Positions 39,421 through 48,335 of a DNA stretch of 48,439 nucleotides are shown in pieces. The DNA is from Planctomycetota bacterium (lineage in GTDB: Bacteria > Planctomycetota > Phycisphaerae > Phycisphaerales > UBA1924). The stretch spans positions 1 to 48,439 of the forward strand of contig CAUJHH010000071.1 of NCBI GenBank assembly GCA_963204725.1. Reading direction: 5' to 3'. The position numbers and the translations under genes were made by a program. The notes beneath the pieces were generated by a model. The model saw nothing but the letters and a program-made list of their open reading frames with translations, searched no databases and was not told the DNA's origin. Position 1 is the first letter of the stretch. Each line of letters opens with the position of its first letter.

Positions 39421-41808
39421 ATGCACCCGATCCCGAGACTCGCCTGTGCCTCGCTCCTGTTCGGCCTCGCGCTCGGCGACCCCGCCGCTGCACAGCCGGC
39501 GGCCGCCGCAAAGGCCACGACGCCCACACTTGTCATCAACGGCCCGATCACGCGTTGGGACGAGGGGTTGCCGATCGGCAATGGCTTGATCGGTGCGCTG
39601 GTCTGGGGCGAGGGTCGGACCATCCGCATCTCGCTCGATCGCGCGGACCTCTGGGACACACGCCTCCCCGAGATCTTCTCCAGCCCCGACTGGACGTATG
39701 CGAACATGGTCGCGCTCAAGGAAGCAAGGAACCACGATCGCCATCGCGAACTCTTCGATGTCCCCTACGACACCATCGCGTATCCGACCAAGCTCCCCGC
39801 GGGTCGGGTGGAGATCACGCTGCCGGAAGATTGGGAAGTCTCGGGCTTTGAGCTGGAACCGGGGCAGGACTTCGCGAGCGTCGAGACTCGGGGTACGCAT
39901 GATGGAATCGCCAGATTGGTGATCTTGACGGTGGCCGAATCGGAGCCATCTCTCCTGGCAGTGGGATTGCCGCCGGGCTTCGCGTTCGAAGTGAAGTGGC
40001 CGACCGGACTCGGGAAGCTCGGATACCCGCAGCCCGTGAGGGGCGAGGACGGAGCGAGCCGATGGTTTACACAGCGCACGCTGGAAGGTGTTGCTTACAC
40101 AGTGGTCGCGACCTCGGCGATTCCGGCATTGGCCGATGACGCGGAAGTCGTATCGATGCTGGGCATCGCGGTGGGAGCGAGCATCACAGAGCCGGAGTCG
40201 ATGAGGGCGGCTCGGCAGGCGATCGACGAGGCATCGGGTGGGCACCTGAGATCGACTCTCCCACGCTACCAACCCTCGCGCGAAGCATGGTTCGGCGTTT
40301 CGCGCGTGCGCCTGCCGGACCCTGCCCTCCAACTCCACTACGACCTCTGCAAGCACTATTCCATCGCGGGCTCGGCGTCCGACCAGCCGCCGATGCCCTT
40401 GCAGGGTGTGTGGACCGCGGACGAGGGCGGTCTGCCGCCGTGGAAGGGCGACTACCACAACGACCTGAACACGCAGATGACGTACCTGGCGTACCACGCA
40501 GCGGGGTTGGTTGAGCAGGGGATGAGCTGGATCAACTTCAACTGGAGCCTGATGGCGGAGTACCGAGCGTTCGCCAGCGGGTTCTTCGGGTTGCCGGCGC
40601 GCGACGAGCGATACGCCGATGCGCGGCACGAGCCCGCGCTGATCCCGGGCGTGATGACGATCGATGGCAAGCCCATGGGCGGGTGGGGACAGTACTCCCT
40701 CAGCCCCACCCACTCCGCGTGGATCGCCCAATCCTTCTACCTCCACTGGAAATGCACCGATGACGACGCGTTCCTGCGCGATCGCGCGTACCCGTTCTGT
40801 GCCGCCATCGGCAACGGCCTGCTCGGACTGATGACGAAGGATGAACACGGGCACCTGAAGCTGCCGTTGTCGAGCAGCCCCGAGATCCACGACAACTCGT
40901 ACGCCGCGTGGCTCGTCCCGAACTCCAACTACGACCTCTCGCTGATGCGGTGGCTCTTCGCGTCACTCAAGGAGATGTCGCTGGAACTCGGCGACAAGGA
41001 AACCGCGTCGCGCTGGGCCGATGCGCTTGGCTCGATGGAGCCGCTGCATGTGGATGAGAAGACCGGCCTGATGTTCGACGCGCGCGAGAAGTACGAGCAG
41101 AGCCACAGGCACTTCAGCCACGCGATGGCGATCCACCCGCTCGGCACGCTCACCATCGAGGGCTCCGATGCCGACCGCGCCGCCATCAACGCGACACTGG
41201 ACCAGATGAACGCCATGGGCACGTCGTGGTGGTGCGGCTACTCGTTCTCCTGGGCATCGTGCATGTTCGCACGCGCCGGGCGCGCGGAAGAGGCCCTCGA
41301 CTACCTGATAAAGTACCTCTCGTTCACGGGCCCGAACGGCTTCCACCTGAACGGGGATCAGACCAAGAGCGGCCTCTCCAACTTCACCTATCGCCCCTTC
41401 ACGCTGGAGGGCAACTTCCTCGCCATGCAGGCGATCCACGAGATGATGCTCCAATCCTGGGGCGAGGTGGGCACGCCCGACTCGGAGACGCTCCGCATCT
41501 TCCCCGCGGTCAGCGCTCGCTGGGCAGATGTTTCATTCGACGGCCTGCGCGCCGAGGGTGGTTGGAGCGTCTCGGCTCGGCGTCAGTCGGGACGCACCAC
41601 GCGTGTCGAGATCGTCCGCCCCGCCGGATCACGCGACCGCGTCACTTCCGCGGCCGAGATGAAGCCGAACGCGCCGACACGCACGCTGCGCCTGCGTGAT
41701 CCCTTCCCCGGGCGCGAGGCGCACTGGTCGCGCCCCGTCACGCGCGACGGCGCGGACATCCTCGCTGACTTCAAGCCGGGTGAGTTGCTCGTCGGTGAGG
41801 CGCGCTGA
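39421..41808 (+). CDS. secreted glycoside hydrolase, family 95-like
   Basis: A 795-residue exported protein with signal peptide (LACASLLFGLALGDPAAAQ). The fold and motifs follow GH95 (alpha-L-fucosidase and related). RWDEGLPIGNGLIGALVWG opens the N-terminal beta-domain. QGVW with WKGDYHNDLNTQM carries the conserved Asn residues (N347, N350). LSSSPE holds the acid Glu (E488). The C-terminal TLEGNFLAMQAIHEMMLQS matches QIDGNFGGTAGIAEMLLQS of the family, but the catalytic-region Asp is Glu here (E663). That may shift substrate preference or weaken activity. It would act on an external fucose- or galactose-containing glycan. It lies alone after motAB and has a leaderless-type start. It is convergent with the MshEN-like gene. 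Confidence 0.8.
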   Translation: MHPIPRLACASLLFGLALGDPAAAQPAAAAKATTPTLVINGPITRWDEGLPIGNGLIGALVWGEGRTIRISLDRADLWDTRLPEIFSSPDWTYANMVALKEARNHDRHRELFDVPYDTIAYPTKLPAGRVEITLPEDWEVSGFELEPGQDFASVETRGTHDGIARLVILTVAESEPSLLAVGLPPGFAFEVKWPTGLGKLGYPQPVRGEDGASRWFTQRTLEGVAYTVVATSAIPALADDAEVVSMLGIAVGASITEPESMRAARQAIDEASGGHLRSTLPRYQPSREAWFGVSRVRLPDPALQLHYDLCKHYSIAGSASDQPPMPLQGVWTADEGGLPPWKGDYHNDLNTQMTYLAYHAAGLVEQGMSWINFNWSLMAEYRAFASGFFGLPARDERYADARHEPALIPGVMTIDGKPMGGWGQYSLSPTHSAWIAQSFYLHWKCTDDDAFLRDRAYPFCAAIGNGLLGLMTKDEHGHLKLPLSSSPEIHDNSYAAWLVPNSNYDLSLMRWLFASLKEMSLELGDKETASRWADALGSMEPLHVDEKTGLMFDAREKYEQSHRHFSHAMAIHPLGTLTIEGSDADRAAINATLDQMNAMGTSWWCGYSFSWASCMFARAGRAEEALDYLIKYLSFTGPNGFHLNGDQTKSGLSNFTYRPFTLEGNFLAMQAIHEMMLQSWGEVGTPDSETLRIFPAVSARWADVSFDGLRAEGGWSVSARRQSGRTTRVEIVRPAGSRDRVTSAAEMKPNAPTRTLRLRDPFPGREAHWSRPVTRDGADILADFKPGELLVGEAR

Positions 41809-41819
41809 CATCGCCGCGC

Positions 41820-42308
41820 TCAGGTCGCGCGCGGATCCGCCAGCCCGCGCGCGTGCACAAGGTCGGCCGTGAATCCCGTGATCGGATAGTGGCGCATCAG
41901 GGCCTCGCCGAGATGGTCGGCCTGGGCGAGCACGAAGTGGCACGGCACGTTGACGCGCCACCCGACGAATCGCAGGGCCCGCGCCAGGTGCTCCTGCGTT
42001 GTGCAGATCCGCACCTCGCCCGCGCGCAACCCGAGCGGCAGCACCTTGAACTGCCACGCCTGACGCCTCGAGACGACCTCGAGCGCATCGCTCTCAACAT
42101 CCGAGCCGCGCGGATCGACCGCCTCCGCGAGCATCGCGTACTGCGTCGCCCACGCCTGCTCCACCGCCTCCGGCGAGACCCCGAAGAGCGTCTCGGCCAG
42201 CTCGCCGAACGGGCGCTTGTGCGTCCGCTGGAAGTTCAGGATCTCGTCGCGTTGCTCGTTGGTGAGCACACCCTGACGCACAAGCAAGTCGCCCAGACGC
42301 ATCGCCAT
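41820..42308 (-). CDS. orphan MshEN/GspE N-terminal-domain protein
   Basis: A 162-residue protein consisting of a single T2SSE-N (MshEN-like) domain. RLGDLLVRQGVLTNEQRDEI is the typical R-LGelLv--G-it--q---al opening. LEVVSRRQAWQFKVLPLGLR matches the following l--ar----lPl segment, and HLGEALMRHYP the final I--Ai--yY helix. In GspE and MshE this domain precedes the ATPase, and in MshE it binds cyclic di-GMP. Here no ATPase is attached or adjacent. The basic RLG---G motif of the first half is partly kept. It could be a c-di-GMP-responsive adaptor, but binding is not shown. AGGAGG lies seven bases before the ATG at 42308. It stops 12 bases from the GH95 gene. Confidence 0.7.
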   Translation of the reverse strand: MAMRLGDLLVRQGVLTNEQRDEILNFQRTHKRPFGELAETLFGVSPEAVEQAWATQYAMLAEAVDPRGSDVESDALEVVSRRQAWQFKVLPLGLRAGEVRICTTQEHLARALRFVGWRVNVPCHFVLAQADHLGEALMRHYPITGFTADLVHARGLADPRAT

Positions 42309-42576
42309 CGTGAGGCCTCCTCATCGCGAGCCCGAACGATCCCGCTCGTGTCGCGACAAAGCCATCGACCCCACGCCAAGCCACCTTCGCCCCGCCCTGA
42401 CGATTCCGCCATGAGCGCGCACGCCCGCATCGCCTGACGCGTCTCGCGCAGTCGCACCCGTCGCGCATCGCACAGCACCTGCGCCGCCTCGCGCGCAGAT
42501 CGTCAATCACATTCCGCTTGACATTCCGGCCCGCGTATCGCACGCGCCCGCGCGATCAACTCTCGGACCAACGCGC

Positions 42577-42903
42577 TCAGGTCGCCGGCTCGATCGTCAC
42601 CGTCAGTCGCTTGGACTTGAACTGCTCCTGGAGCAGCTCCGCCCGTTCCTTATGGGTCATACAGACCAGCGCGAGCCCGCGTCGGTGCGCCGCCATCGTG
42701 ATCTGTACCGCCTGATGCAGCGGGACACGCGCGAGCTCGGTGACCGAGGCGATCACGTCGTCGATGTCGTTCACGTCGTCGTTGTGCAACAGCACCCGAT
42801 AAGGCGGCAACTGATCCACCCGCCCCGGAGCGTTACGTGGGGCTTCCTTCACTGCGGCCCCGCCGCCACCCTCTGCCGCGGTCGCTCTTTCCTGTTCGGA
42901 CAT
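42577..42903 (-). CDS. clpS: ClpS, adaptor of the ClpAP protease
   Basis: A 108-residue protein. After ~30 disordered residues, PPYRVLLHNDDVNDIDDVIA matches the Y-V-LHNDD-t-m-fV signature, and AVQITMAAHRRGLALVCMTH matches the A--iM---H--G-a-vg--t helix-strand. Residues of the N-degron pocket (N and D of the NDD motif, His in MAAHRRG) are conserved. ClpS delivers N-end-rule substrates to ClpA for degradation by ClpP. No clpA is next to it. AGGAGG five bases before the ATG at 42903 decides this start over an upstream in-frame ATG at 42930. Confidence 0.88.
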   Translation of the reverse strand: MSEQERATAAEGGGGAAVKEAPRNAPGRVDQLPPYRVLLHNDDVNDIDDVIASVTELARVPLHQAVQITMAAHRRGLALVCMTHKERAELLQEQFKSKRLTVTIEPAT

Positions 42904-43270
42904 CGGCCCCTCCTGACTCGCTGGTCGCACGCGCCCGGAACTCCGTCCGTGCCTCTGACTCTATCATGCATACAACCGCCGATCTGTCCAGCGAACAATG
43001 ATCGAACATGGTTACAAGTCCTTGCAATGACACTTACTAACCACGCCACCCGGGGTGAACACCTCCCGCACATTCTCGGACGAATCGGACTGTCTTGCGA
43101 ACCTGCGCCTTGCTTGTCGCGTATGGAATAGCGGCACAGGAACACTCGGACTGGCGGCCTCAAACGCCTCACACGAACGAGCAGAGCCAGTCTGAAAGCG
43201 CATCTCTCTCTCCTCCAGCGACCCGAGACGGCCCTTCCGAGGGCCGTCGGGTCGTTTTGGGACCTGATGC
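42904..43270. other. 367-base intergenic region with hairpins, possible small RNA
   Basis: There is no protein gene here. On the plus strand a weak promoter (TTACAA at 43012-43017, 17 bases, TACTAA at 43035-43040) is followed by ~180 bases of paired segments, for example GACTGGC at about 43150 with GCCAGTC at about 43190. It ends in a strong terminator at 43219-43258. No plus-strand open frame feeds that terminator. A match to tmRNA, RNase P RNA, SRP RNA or 6S RNA signatures was not seen. Confidence 0.4.
43219..43258 (+). terminator. strong intrinsic terminator, plus strand, with no upstream protein gene
   Basis: A 15-bp stem (43219-43235 with 43240-43254, bulged GA) has a four-base TCCG loop and is followed by TTTT. 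It faces rightward, opposite to the mnmE gene whose stop is at 43271, so it is not mnmE's own terminator in the usual sense. Confidence 0.8.
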
Positions 43271-44692
43271 TTATTTCCCCACGCAGAATCGCGCGAAGAT
43301 CAGCCCCATGACCTCGTCCGGGCTGAGACGCCCCGTGATCGAACCCAAGGAGTCCAGCGCGCTCCGCAGGTCCGAGGCCACCGCCGCATCATCGCGGCTT
43401 CCGTCCTTGAGTCCCTCGACCACCCCACGCAGAATCCCCTCCGCCTCCGCCAGTGCCCGCCGGTGGCGCGCCACCAACGCCCGCCCTACTCCCGTCGCTC
43501 GTGCGCTTCCTGACACCGCCACCGCTTCCGCGATCCGACCCGCGACCGCGTCGATGTTCCACCCATCCAGGCCGCACACCGGCGTGACATCCGCAAACTC
43601 CCTTCCCACATCCCCCCCGGCACCCCCGCGAGCACTTACGCGATCCGCCATGGTCCGCACGTGCACCGGCGTCCCCCGTCCCTCCGACAACTCTCCGCCG
43701 ATACCGACCCCCTCGAACCTCCCCTCTGGATCGCACCACACCACCACATCCGCCCCTTCGATCGCTCCGATCGCGCGCCTTTGCATCTCTTGCTCGATCG
43801 CGCCTTGCACCGCTCCATCGCCCGCCGCTTCCAGCCCGGCGATATCGACCAGTTCGATCTCTGGGCCGCCCGGCGTCATTCGGGAGAGGTCCACCCGCTC
43901 CACGAGCACATCGCGCGTGGTGCCCGGCTGGTCCCACACCACCGCTCGCCGCCGCCCCACCAGCGCGTTGAAGAGCGTGCTCTTCCCTGCGTTCGGTCTC
44001 CCCGCCAGCACGACCCGCGCAATGTGTCTCGCCTCCGCCGTTGCCCGCTCGCCCCCGAGGAATCCGGCGATCTCATCGGCCAGAACACCCGCTCGGTCCC
44101 GCAACGCGGGCGTCGCGATCGCGACCACATCCTCCTGATCGGTGAAATCGATCCCGGCCTCGACCAGCGCGAGCAGCGTCGCCGTCTCGTCCGTCCACGC
44201 ACTCCACGCCGCGGCATCCGCGCCCCGCATCGCGCGCCGCGCCGCCTCGAGTTCCGCCTCGCTCCCTGCGCCGATCGAAGCGGCGACGCCCTCCGCCCGC
44301 TCCACCGTCAACTTTCCATTCAGGTACGCGCGAGCGCTGAACTCCCCCGGCCCCGCGCGCCGGACGCCCGCATCCCCGCACAGCGCGTCGATCACGCGCT
44401 CGATGAGCGCGGGATTCCCCGGCAGGATGATCTCCAACGAATCCTCACCCGTGTAAGACCGAGGACCGACCGACACAATGACACGCACCGGAAGCGACTG
44501 CTCGATCTCTCGTCCGGCAACACGCGCACGCCAGAGGCGCAACTCGCACGGGCGCGCGCACGCCTCCCACACCTCGATACCCAGCCGCTCACGCGCGATC
44601 GCTCTCGCGCCCGCGCCGCTGATGCGCACCAGTGCGCACGCCGACCGCCCTGGGGGGGTCGCACACGCGACAATGGTGTCGCCCGGATTCAT
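43271..44692 (-). CDS. mnmE: MnmE (TrmE), tRNA uridine-34 modification GTPase, altered G4 motif
   Basis: A 473-residue protein with N-terminal formyl-THF-binding domain (ARPCELRLWRAR, SYTGEDSLEI), helical domain and inserted G domain. Motifs: P-loop GRPNAGKS (231-238), G2 GTTRD, G3 DIAG (283-286) and C-terminal FCVGK with the conserved Cys (C470). It ends exactly at that motif, as expected. MnmE with MnmG adds the aminomethyl group at U34 of tRNAs. Two changes stand out: the G4 NKxD is TMAD (347-350), losing Asn and Lys but keeping Asp, and the HGG after SYTGED is PGN. Potassium-dependent GTPase function may be altered. It follows yidC by 18 bases in the same direction, the classical yidC-mnmE order. 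Confidence 0.88.
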   Translation of the reverse strand: MNPGDTIVACATPPGRSACALVRISGAGARAIARERLGIEVWEACARPCELRLWRARVAGREIEQSLPVRVIVSVGPRSYTGEDSLEIILPGNPALIERVIDALCGDAGVRRAGPGEFSARAYLNGKLTVERAEGVAASIGAGSEAELEAARRAMRGADAAAWSAWTDETATLLALVEAGIDFTDQEDVVAIATPALRDRAGVLADEIAGFLGGERATAEARHIARVVLAGRPNAGKSTLFNALVGRRRAVVWDQPGTTRDVLVERVDLSRMTPGGPEIELVDIAGLEAAGDGAVQGAIEQEMQRRAIGAIEGADVVVWCDPEGRFEGVGIGGELSEGRGTPVHVRTMADRVSARGGAGGDVGREFADVTPVCGLDGWNIDAVAGRIAEAVAVSGSARATGVGRALVARHRRALAEAEGILRGVVEGLKDGSRDDAAVASDLRSALDSLGSITGRLSPDEVMGLIFARFCVGK

Positions 44693-44710
44693 TCAGCGTC
44701 CTCCGACCGG

Positions 44711-47026
44711 TCAGCGTCGCGGCGGCCGCTGCGGCCCGCGCCCGCCCGGATTCCCGGGTCCGCCCTTTCCGATCCCGCGTCCCTGCACGCCGCCCGGGCC
44801 CTGCCGGAGCGCCTGCTTCTGCTCGGCCAGTTGCTGCAGTCGCTGCATGAAGCCCGGCTTGGTTCGCTTCTTCTTGTACTTCTCCGGATTGAGCAGGTCG
44901 TGCTTCTTCACGTGCTCGCGGATCCAGTGGTTCTCCACGATCGCCAGCACCGAGTTGGTCAGGAAGTAGACCAGCAGCCCCGAGGGCGCGTTGTACATGA
45001 ACACCGGCAGCATCACCACCGACATCACCTTGATGATCTTCTGCTGCTGCATCTGCTCCGGGCTCATCGTCCCCGTCGACGGAGGCGTCAGGTACTTCTG
45101 ATGGACCCAGAAGACCGCGCCCCACACGAGCGGCAGGATATTCAGCCCCGTGATCGGCCCCATCATCCCAGACAACACCGGGATATGGAATCCTTTGCCC
45201 CCGAACCACATGATGTGGTCCGGCTCCGCAAGGTCCGCCATGAACGCCCAACCACCCCCGGAGATCGCCTGGAAGACACCATAGAACGCCGGCTGCTGGC
45301 GCAGTTCGAAGGCGTAATAGAGCGTCGCGTAGAGCGCGATCCACACCGGCGTCTGCATCATCATCGGGAGGCAACCCAGCATCCCCGCCGGGTTCACGCC
45401 CTCTTCGCGCCACAGCTTCCCCATCTCCTGCTGCAGCTTCTGCTTGTCGCTCCCGTACCGCTCCTGCAGCTTCTTCTGCTTCGGGGCCATGTCCTGCATC
45501 TGCTTCGCGAAGCGCTGCATCCGCACCTGCGACCAGCGGTTGATCGGGTGCAGCACCGTCCGCACCACCACCACCAGAATGATGATCGCGATCGCCCAGT
45601 CCGCGGTCAGGCCGTGCATCGTCTCCAGCAGCCACAGCAGCACATGCGTCAGGGGTTGGAACGTGCAGAACGCGCACGGCCCCCCGGCGTTGTAGATCAC
45701 CAACTCCGGCACGCCCGCCGCCGCCGCACGCGGATCGGACGCGATCGTCTCTTTCTCCATCGGCCCCGCGTAGAGCCCCATGCTCACGTCAGCCCGGGAG
45801 CCCGGCGCAACGCGGAGCTCCGCGCTCTCCAGCTTCAGCCCCAGCACCGGCGCGTAGACCGCTCCGCTCCCGCCGTCGACGTAGTTGTGCAGGACCACGC
45901 GCTCGATCCGCTCCACCCACGGGAACGCGGAGGACTGCGGCGCATCGCCGACGATCCCGTGCGACACCACACCGAAGTAGCGATTCGTCAGCCCCGCCCA
46001 CGCCAGCGAGAATCCGGCATCGATCGACGCGGGATTCGGCCACACAACCGTCGTGTCCGGATACAGCCCCGTCGCCTTGCTTGCCTTGCCCAGCACCTTC
46101 GCACGGAACCAGAGGAACATGTCGGCAAAGACGATCCGCTGCGAGGGATCCGACTGCGCCTTGCGGAGGTACCCGAACCGCATGCGCCGCATGTCGCGTC
46201 CGCGCTGCGAAGTCGCCGACGCCCCCGCCGCGTCGTTCTCCAGCTCGACCGGCCCGAACTGGTACCAGCGGACCCCGAGCTCACGCCCCGAGACGTTTTC
46301 GATCTTCTGCGCCAGCTCGATGTCGTAGGAGTCCGGCTTCAGCCGGTACGCCCGCTCCACGCGCACCACCGGCTCGCCCGCTCCGTTCTCAACGATCGCC
46401 TCGAACGTCCCTGCCGGCGCACCTGCGACCGGACGCCACGCCGCCGACTTCAAGAGATCGACCAGCGTCCCCTCCACGCGCAGACCGAGCGCGGCGAACG
46501 GCTTGAGCGCAAGCGTCACCTCGCGCTGGTCCGAACTCTTGTACGTGTACGAGTGCGTCCGCTGCACCTCGACGTTCGCGTCCTTCTTGATCGACGTGTA
46601 GTACCTACCTAGCTGCAGCGACCCGATCCCCACGCCCTGTGTGTCGATCTCCAGGCGCTGACGCACCGTGGAATCCGCGTCGAGCTCGCCCAGCGTCTGG
46701 CCCGTCCACGCGCCGAACTCACGCGCCCGCAATCCTTCAAGAGCGACGCCCTTGGATGCCGGCTCCGGAGCCGCATCGGCCGCCCCGCCCTCCGCCGCCG
46801 CGATCCCGCTCACGTCCCCGGTGGGCGCAGCGCCGGGCGCCGGAGCATCCGGCACGGGGAGCGTCTTGCTCTCACCGGGCGCGGTCGTCGCCTGACGCGT
46901 CGCGGGCGTTGCCTTCTTCGTCGAGTTCGCCGACGAAAGGAAGAAGACCCACGACACCGCCGCCACACCCAGCACGATCAGGAAGGTCACGAAGAAACGA
47001 ACCTTGGGATTCCCACGCTGCGCCAT
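44711..47026 (-). CDS. yidC: YidC membrane protein insertase
   Basis: A 771-residue inner-membrane insertase, longer than E. coli YidC (548). The N-terminal helix VRFFVTFLIVLGVAAVSWVF leads to a ~400-residue periplasmic domain with its typical beta-sandwich, here enlarged by a Pro/Ala linker. The insertase core begins near residue 450: DWAIAIIILVVVVRTVLHPI (the conserved Arg for substrate binding is in VVVRT), GCLPMMMQTPVWIALYATLY (the GCLPMLLQMP signature), then PVFMYNAPSGLLVYFLTNSV. The C-terminus is a basic, Gly/Arg-rich tail (GGPGNPGGRGPQRPPRR), likely to contact ribosomes. GGAG five bases before the ATG at 47026 fixes the start. rpmH-rnpA, usual upstream partners, are absent; an unknown gene diverges there. 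Confidence 0.92.
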   Translation of the reverse strand: MAQRGNPKVRFFVTFLIVLGVAAVSWVFFLSSANSTKKATPATRQATTAPGESKTLPVPDAPAPGAAPTGDVSGIAAAEGGAADAAPEPASKGVALEGLRAREFGAWTGQTLGELDADSTVRQRLEIDTQGVGIGSLQLGRYYTSIKKDANVEVQRTHSYTYKSSDQREVTLALKPFAALGLRVEGTLVDLLKSAAWRPVAGAPAGTFEAIVENGAGEPVVRVERAYRLKPDSYDIELAQKIENVSGRELGVRWYQFGPVELENDAAGASATSQRGRDMRRMRFGYLRKAQSDPSQRIVFADMFLWFRAKVLGKASKATGLYPDTTVVWPNPASIDAGFSLAWAGLTNRYFGVVSHGIVGDAPQSSAFPWVERIERVVLHNYVDGGSGAVYAPVLGLKLESAELRVAPGSRADVSMGLYAGPMEKETIASDPRAAAAGVPELVIYNAGGPCAFCTFQPLTHVLLWLLETMHGLTADWAIAIIILVVVVRTVLHPINRWSQVRMQRFAKQMQDMAPKQKKLQERYGSDKQKLQQEMGKLWREEGVNPAGMLGCLPMMMQTPVWIALYATLYYAFELRQQPAFYGVFQAISGGGWAFMADLAEPDHIMWFGGKGFHIPVLSGMMGPITGLNILPLVWGAVFWVHQKYLTPPSTGTMSPEQMQQQKIIKVMSVVMLPVFMYNAPSGLLVYFLTNSVLAIVENHWIREHVKKHDLLNPEKYKKKRTKPGFMQRLQQLAEQKQALRQGPGGVQGRGIGKGGPGNPGGRGPQRPPRR

Positions 47027-47277
47027 CGGTACTCCGACAAACATGACGACCGCTCGGGCGACGTCCATCGATCTCAAGCCAGAAACGCCCGAGCCCTCAC
47101 CGGGCCCTCCGGCGCAGGGACAACGATAGACGGTTGTTCGGGGCCGGTCGGCACGATGGCCCAACTCACCCCGCGCGCGCCACCCCGCCCGATGTCTTCC
47201 TTTCTGTACACTTCCCGAACCGGGCCTTCCCGAGTACGCTCAAGACAGCGCAGACCCGCCGCGCCAGGATCGACCCC

Positions 47278-48333
47278 ATGGCTCCCAAATCCACCCCCGG
47301 GCCCTCAGGCACCTCCGATGCGGAGCAGGGCGTCGAAGACGGCACCCTCGGGCGCACACGCAGCGACCGCCCCGGTGTCGTCGGTCGCGCCGACTTCGAG
47401 AGCGTCTTCGTCGACACCTTCGGCGAAGAGATGTACGAGGAATGGCTCGATCTGATGGAGCGGGCCAGGGTCGCCATCGCCACCTCGGAGCGCAACCAGC
47501 GCTTATTCAGCGGTATCGACGTGATGATCCTGGACCGGGACACCGACAACCTTGAAGCGATTCTCCGCGCCATCCACGATGCGCTCGACGGGGGCGGAGA
47601 GATCGACGTCCAGCTTGTGCTCGAGCTCCGCGACATGCTCCTGATGTCCCTGGAAATCGTCGAGTACGACAACGGGGCGCTGATGGCGATCCTGATCATG
47701 GGCGCCCTCACCACTTTCATGTTGCTCTTCAAGAACGTCGATGTGCGTGCCAAGGCCCTGAAGGTCCAGCTTGAGGAACTCCAGAAACTCCTCGAGAAGG
47801 CCAGAAGGGAGCACACGGAGGCCAAGATCCAGACCGCTCTCAACGGACTCATCACCATCGGCACCGCCCTGATGGGACCGATCTCGATCCTCACCCGCGG
47901 CGCGATCTTCGTCGGCCAGCAGCTCCTCGACGACGCGCTCGGCACCGATCCCTCCGCCGCCGTCGACAAGGGCAGCAAGGCGATCGACGCCGTCGGCGAG
48001 CTCGGAGAAGCTCTCGATCAGTACGACGACATCAGCAAGGGCACCAAGTCGGCCGCTTCGGGCGCGGGCAAGATCGGCACCGCCGCCGGCGTCGTTTTCG
48101 ACCTGAACGAGATCAAGAACGCCGGAGCGAAAGTCGAATTCATGGAGGCAAAGGTCGCCGAGGTGAATCGCTCCATCAAGGATGTCCGCGAATTCGCGCT
48201 GCGTATGAAGCCCGGGCTTCAACGCTTCGCGGTGCAGCGGGCCCAGTATCTCAAACGCTCGCAGATTCAAAGACGAAAGTTCGAGGACCTCCGCAACGAC
48301 CTCTACTACCTCCAGCGTGCACAGGGCATCTGA
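47278..48333 (+). CDS. helical membrane-associated protein of unknown function
   Basis: A 351-residue protein without a recognised family or signal peptide. After an acidic/Ser-rich N-terminus it is almost wholly helical. Charged helices (ADFESVFVDTFGEEMYEEWL) lead to a hydrophobic segment (NGALMAILIMGALTTFMLLF), then a coiled coil (VQLEELQKLLEKARREHTEA). A second Gly-rich hydrophobic hairpin follows (LNGLITIGTALMGPISILTR, GAIFVGQQLL), then more long helices (EFMEAKVAEVNRSIKDVREF). Long helices around a central hydrophobic hairpin recall alpha-helical pore-forming toxins or effector-type membrane proteins, but no signature is certain. The ATG at 47278 was chosen over a frame start at 47134 that lacks family support. 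It diverges from yidC. Confidence 0.6.
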   Translation: MAPKSTPGPSGTSDAEQGVEDGTLGRTRSDRPGVVGRADFESVFVDTFGEEMYEEWLDLMERARVAIATSERNQRLFSGIDVMILDRDTDNLEAILRAIHDALDGGGEIDVQLVLELRDMLLMSLEIVEYDNGALMAILIMGALTTFMLLFKNVDVRAKALKVQLEELQKLLEKARREHTEAKIQTALNGLITIGTALMGPISILTRGAIFVGQQLLDDALGTDPSAAVDKGSKAIDAVGELGEALDQYDDISKGTKSAASGAGKIGTAAGVVFDLNEIKNAGAKVEFMEAKVAEVNRSIKDVREFALRMKPGLQRFAVQRAQYLKRSQIQRRKFEDLRNDLYYLQRAQGI

Positions 48334-48335
48334 GC

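Noticed and set aside
39226..40890. 554-codon minus-strand open frame opposite motB and the GH95-like gene
   Set aside because: Spans two real genes and has no domain.
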